Source of the DNA: Gammaproteobacteria bacterium
Lineage (GTDB): Bacteria; Pseudomonadota; Gammaproteobacteria; Pseudomonadales; Azotimanducaceae
Length of the DNA stretch: 7,801 nucleotides
NCBI GenBank assembly: GCA_002711495.1
Contig: PARM01000023.1
Span: forward strand, 15,560 to 23,360
Direction of reading: 5' to 3'
Positions 6,845-7,801 of the stretch are shown here, one piece after another. The position numbers were made by a program, and so were the translations under genes. Under the pieces are notes generated by a model. The model saw only the letters and a program-made list of their open reading frames with translations, was not told the DNA's origin and searched no databases. Positions within the stretch are counted from its first letter, which is position 1. The number at the start of each line of letters is the position of its first letter.

Positions 6845-7195
6845 TTATAGGGAAGACGCAGATGCCTCGGAAGCCACTGCCGCGACCATGTATCTGATTT
6901 TGTTTCCGACCCTTTCTGCGCAGACAACTCGAATTTGTTGTCCCTTAAATTTTGAAAGTGGTCCGCGCCGAGATTCAGGGACATCGAAAAGAAATGATTT
7001 ACCAATCTGACGAGTCACAAACTCAATTTCGGTGCCTATAAATGATTCGTATCCGTGCGTTGAAAGAATTTTAATCAGGCTCGCTTGAAGAGCTCGTTTT
7101 TGCTCTCTCGTTCCGCAGTGCTTTTCGAATTCTCTTATTCCTTTTAAGACCGCGTCAACGAAGTTATCTTTTTTGACGTCTTCTTTTTTTATCAA
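6845..7195 (-). CDS. Small basic protein of unknown function, TTG start
   Basis: I do not recognise this 116-residue protein. It has no signal peptide or membrane segment and is Lys/Arg-rich. The N-terminal half is helical: KKDNFVDAVLKGIREFEKH at about 9-26, then EQKRALQASLIKILSTHG at 31-48. The C-terminal half is strand-rich, with KFKGQQIRVVCAERVGNKI at 82-100, and could be a small beta-barrel. Two cysteines (C27 and C92) are present. The start is a TTG at 7195-7193 preceded by AGAGG on the minus strand (plus-strand 7203-7207) with a 7-base spacer; no ATG is available until residue 103. It converges with the receptor gene, and its own stop is 24 bases from the receptor's T8 tract. An overlapping plus-strand frame at 6828-7010 is judged spurious. 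The coding call rests on the good ribosome site and protein-like composition, so moderate confidence. Confidence 0.6.
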   Translation of the reverse strand: MIKKEDVKKDNFVDAVLKGIREFEKHCGTREQKRALQASLIKILSTHGYESFIGTEIEFVTRQIGKSFLFDVPESRRGPLSKFKGQQIRVVCAERVGNKIRYMVAAVASEASASSL

Positions 7196-7202
7196 GTTTT
7201 AA

Positions 7203-7207
7203 CCTCT
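7203..7207 (-). promoter_or_regulatory. Ribosome binding site supporting the TTG start
   Basis: CCTCT on the plus strand reads AGAGG on the minus strand, 7 bases before TTG (7195-7193). It is the main argument for a TTG start, since no ATG or GTG is suitably placed. Confidence 0.5.
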
Positions 7208-7259
7208 GAGCTCCAGTGTTCCTGCAGTCATATGCTAGTTTAGTTTCAGGAGATTAAGA

Positions 7260-7382
7260 ATGATAGCAAGCAAAGGGATAGCGCCTTCGTCCCGAAGTCT
7301 AATATTGGTTAATTAAGGAGTTCATGTTTAGCGAATGACGACCAATGGAATGGCGCTGAGGGGTATACTATTGTTTTCCTGA
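7260..7382 (+). other. Chain of very short frames with Shine-Dalgarno sequences
   Basis: AGGAG (7248-7252) precedes ATG 7260, an 18-codon frame ending at 7316. Its TAA overlaps AAGGAG (7315-7320), which precedes ATG 7324, a 4-codon frame ending TGA at 7336-7338. That stop overlaps ATG 7335, which opens a 15-codon frame ending at 7382. They could be a leader region, gene remnants or chance. None has a recognisable product, and I do not call them genes. The rest of 7196-7407 holds only a short inverted repeat CTTCG/CGAAG at 7285-7297. Confidence 0.2.
7364..7369 (+). promoter_or_regulatory. Possible -10 box upstream of the frameshifted gene
   Basis: TATACT matches the TATAAT consensus at five of six positions and lies 50 bases before ATG 7414. 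No good -35 hexamer is placed at 16-18 bases (the sequence at 7341-7346 is ACCAAT), so the promoter would be weak or activator-dependent. Confidence 0.3.
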
Positions 7383-7413
7383 GTCTATAACGAAATATGG
7401 GCTAACCTTGCTT

Positions 7414-7801
7414 ATGCGAAAAAAAAAACAGTTAATTTTCATAATCGCGGTTGCTGCTACGACCCTGCTACTGACAGATAGTCGTTTCCAGTTTTTTGTT
7501 TTGGCTCTTCAATATGAAACCACGATGGCAGATTCTACTCTTAAGGACACAACTGTCACGAATATTTTTGATAAAAAACTGACCGCAATGGACGAGAAGC
7601 GGCTTTGCTTTCCGCTTTTTTTGGTCTAGACAACCATTTGCCGTATTTAGCGAACTTGGGGATTTGTAATGGTGCGGCCGGGTTAGATGGGATGCCCGTA
7701 GTTTTCTCCCATGAATTAGACTTAAAAAGTCTCCAAGCAGGCGATTTTTGAGGTCCATTCAGAGAATATACAATCCAGTTCAGTTAAATGTGCAACTCTT
7801 G
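7414..7801 (+). pseudogene. Frameshifted exported protein of unknown function, cut by the window edge
   Basis: The frame opens at ATG 7414 (TTG 7408 also possible) with a signal-like start, MRKKKQLIFIIAVAATTLLL, and stops at TAG 7627-7629. From about 7575 another frame takes over and reads AALLSAFFGLDNHLPYLANL, then GICNGAAGLDGMPVVFSHEL, then DLKSLQAGDF, ending at TGA 7749-7751. Skipping one T in the T5 run (7745-7749) continues FEVHSENIQSSSVKCATL to the window end, back in the first frame. The joined product resembles small secreted bacterial proteins I recall having FFGLDN-x-LP, DGMPVVxS and CATL motifs; their function is unknown. Both shifts sit at or near homopolymers (A6 at 7573-7578, T5), so a sequencing error is as likely as decay. 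The first shift is placed only within 7575-7600. The 3' end is missing because the window stops. Confidence 0.6.

Noticed and set aside
6828..7010. 60-residue plus-strand frame antisense to the small basic protein
   Set aside because: The opposite strand has the better ribosome site and a more protein-like sequence; this frame begins right behind the T8 terminator tract.
7572..7581. Programmed -1 ribosomal frameshifting at TAAAAAAC as the explanation for the first frame change
   Set aside because: The bases before the A run put TAA in the -1 frame, so a tandem slip on both Lys codons mismatches. A second, opposite change would still be needed at the T5 run, so an indel is simpler.
7468..7758. 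96-residue minus-strand frame over the frameshifted gene
   Set aside because: The plus strand carries recognisable motifs (FFGLDN, DGMPVVFS) across the same bases. The minus frame is basic and featureless.

Overview
The window looks like a chromosomal stretch from a Gram-negative, probably marine, gammaproteobacterium. A TonB-dependent outer-membrane receptor and an exported TPR protein establish a Gram-negative envelope. The finer placement is inference from overall protein flavour and moderate GC, with no marker gene to confirm it. No tRNA, rRNA, CRISPR array, insertion sequence or phage gene was seen.

Layout. Bases 31-714 (-) encode an integral-membrane methyltransferase of the ICMT/PEMT type, divergent from an exported TPR protein at 888-2552 (+). 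A 361-base non-coding gap with one strong hairpin follows. Next come a PPOX-type flavin split-barrel protein (2914-3369, +) and a 59-residue DUF6435-like protein (3421-3600, +), which may be co-transcribed. An ABM-fold monooxygenase-like protein (3630-3917 or 3941, -) converges on them and diverges from a full-length TonB-dependent receptor (4181-6703, +). Two RNA hairpins and a T8 tract follow the receptor. A small unrecognised basic protein (6845-7195, -, TTG start) lies beyond.

The right edge (7414-7801, +) holds the most unusual feature. It is a conserved-looking exported protein that can only be read by changing frame twice, once near an A6 run and once at a T5 run. The two shifts cancel, so the third segment returns to the starting frame. 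It is either a recently broken gene or one carrying two homopolymer errors, and it runs off the window.

Functionally this is a mixed housekeeping and accessory neighbourhood. The receptor imports an unknown ligand across the outer membrane. The flavin split-barrel and ABM proteins are small redox-type enzymes of unknown substrate, and the window does not show a shared pathway. I see no convincing novel multi-gene system. The points worth following are the double-frameshift gene, the histidine-rich core of the TPR protein, the receptor start-codon question and the structured region behind the receptor.
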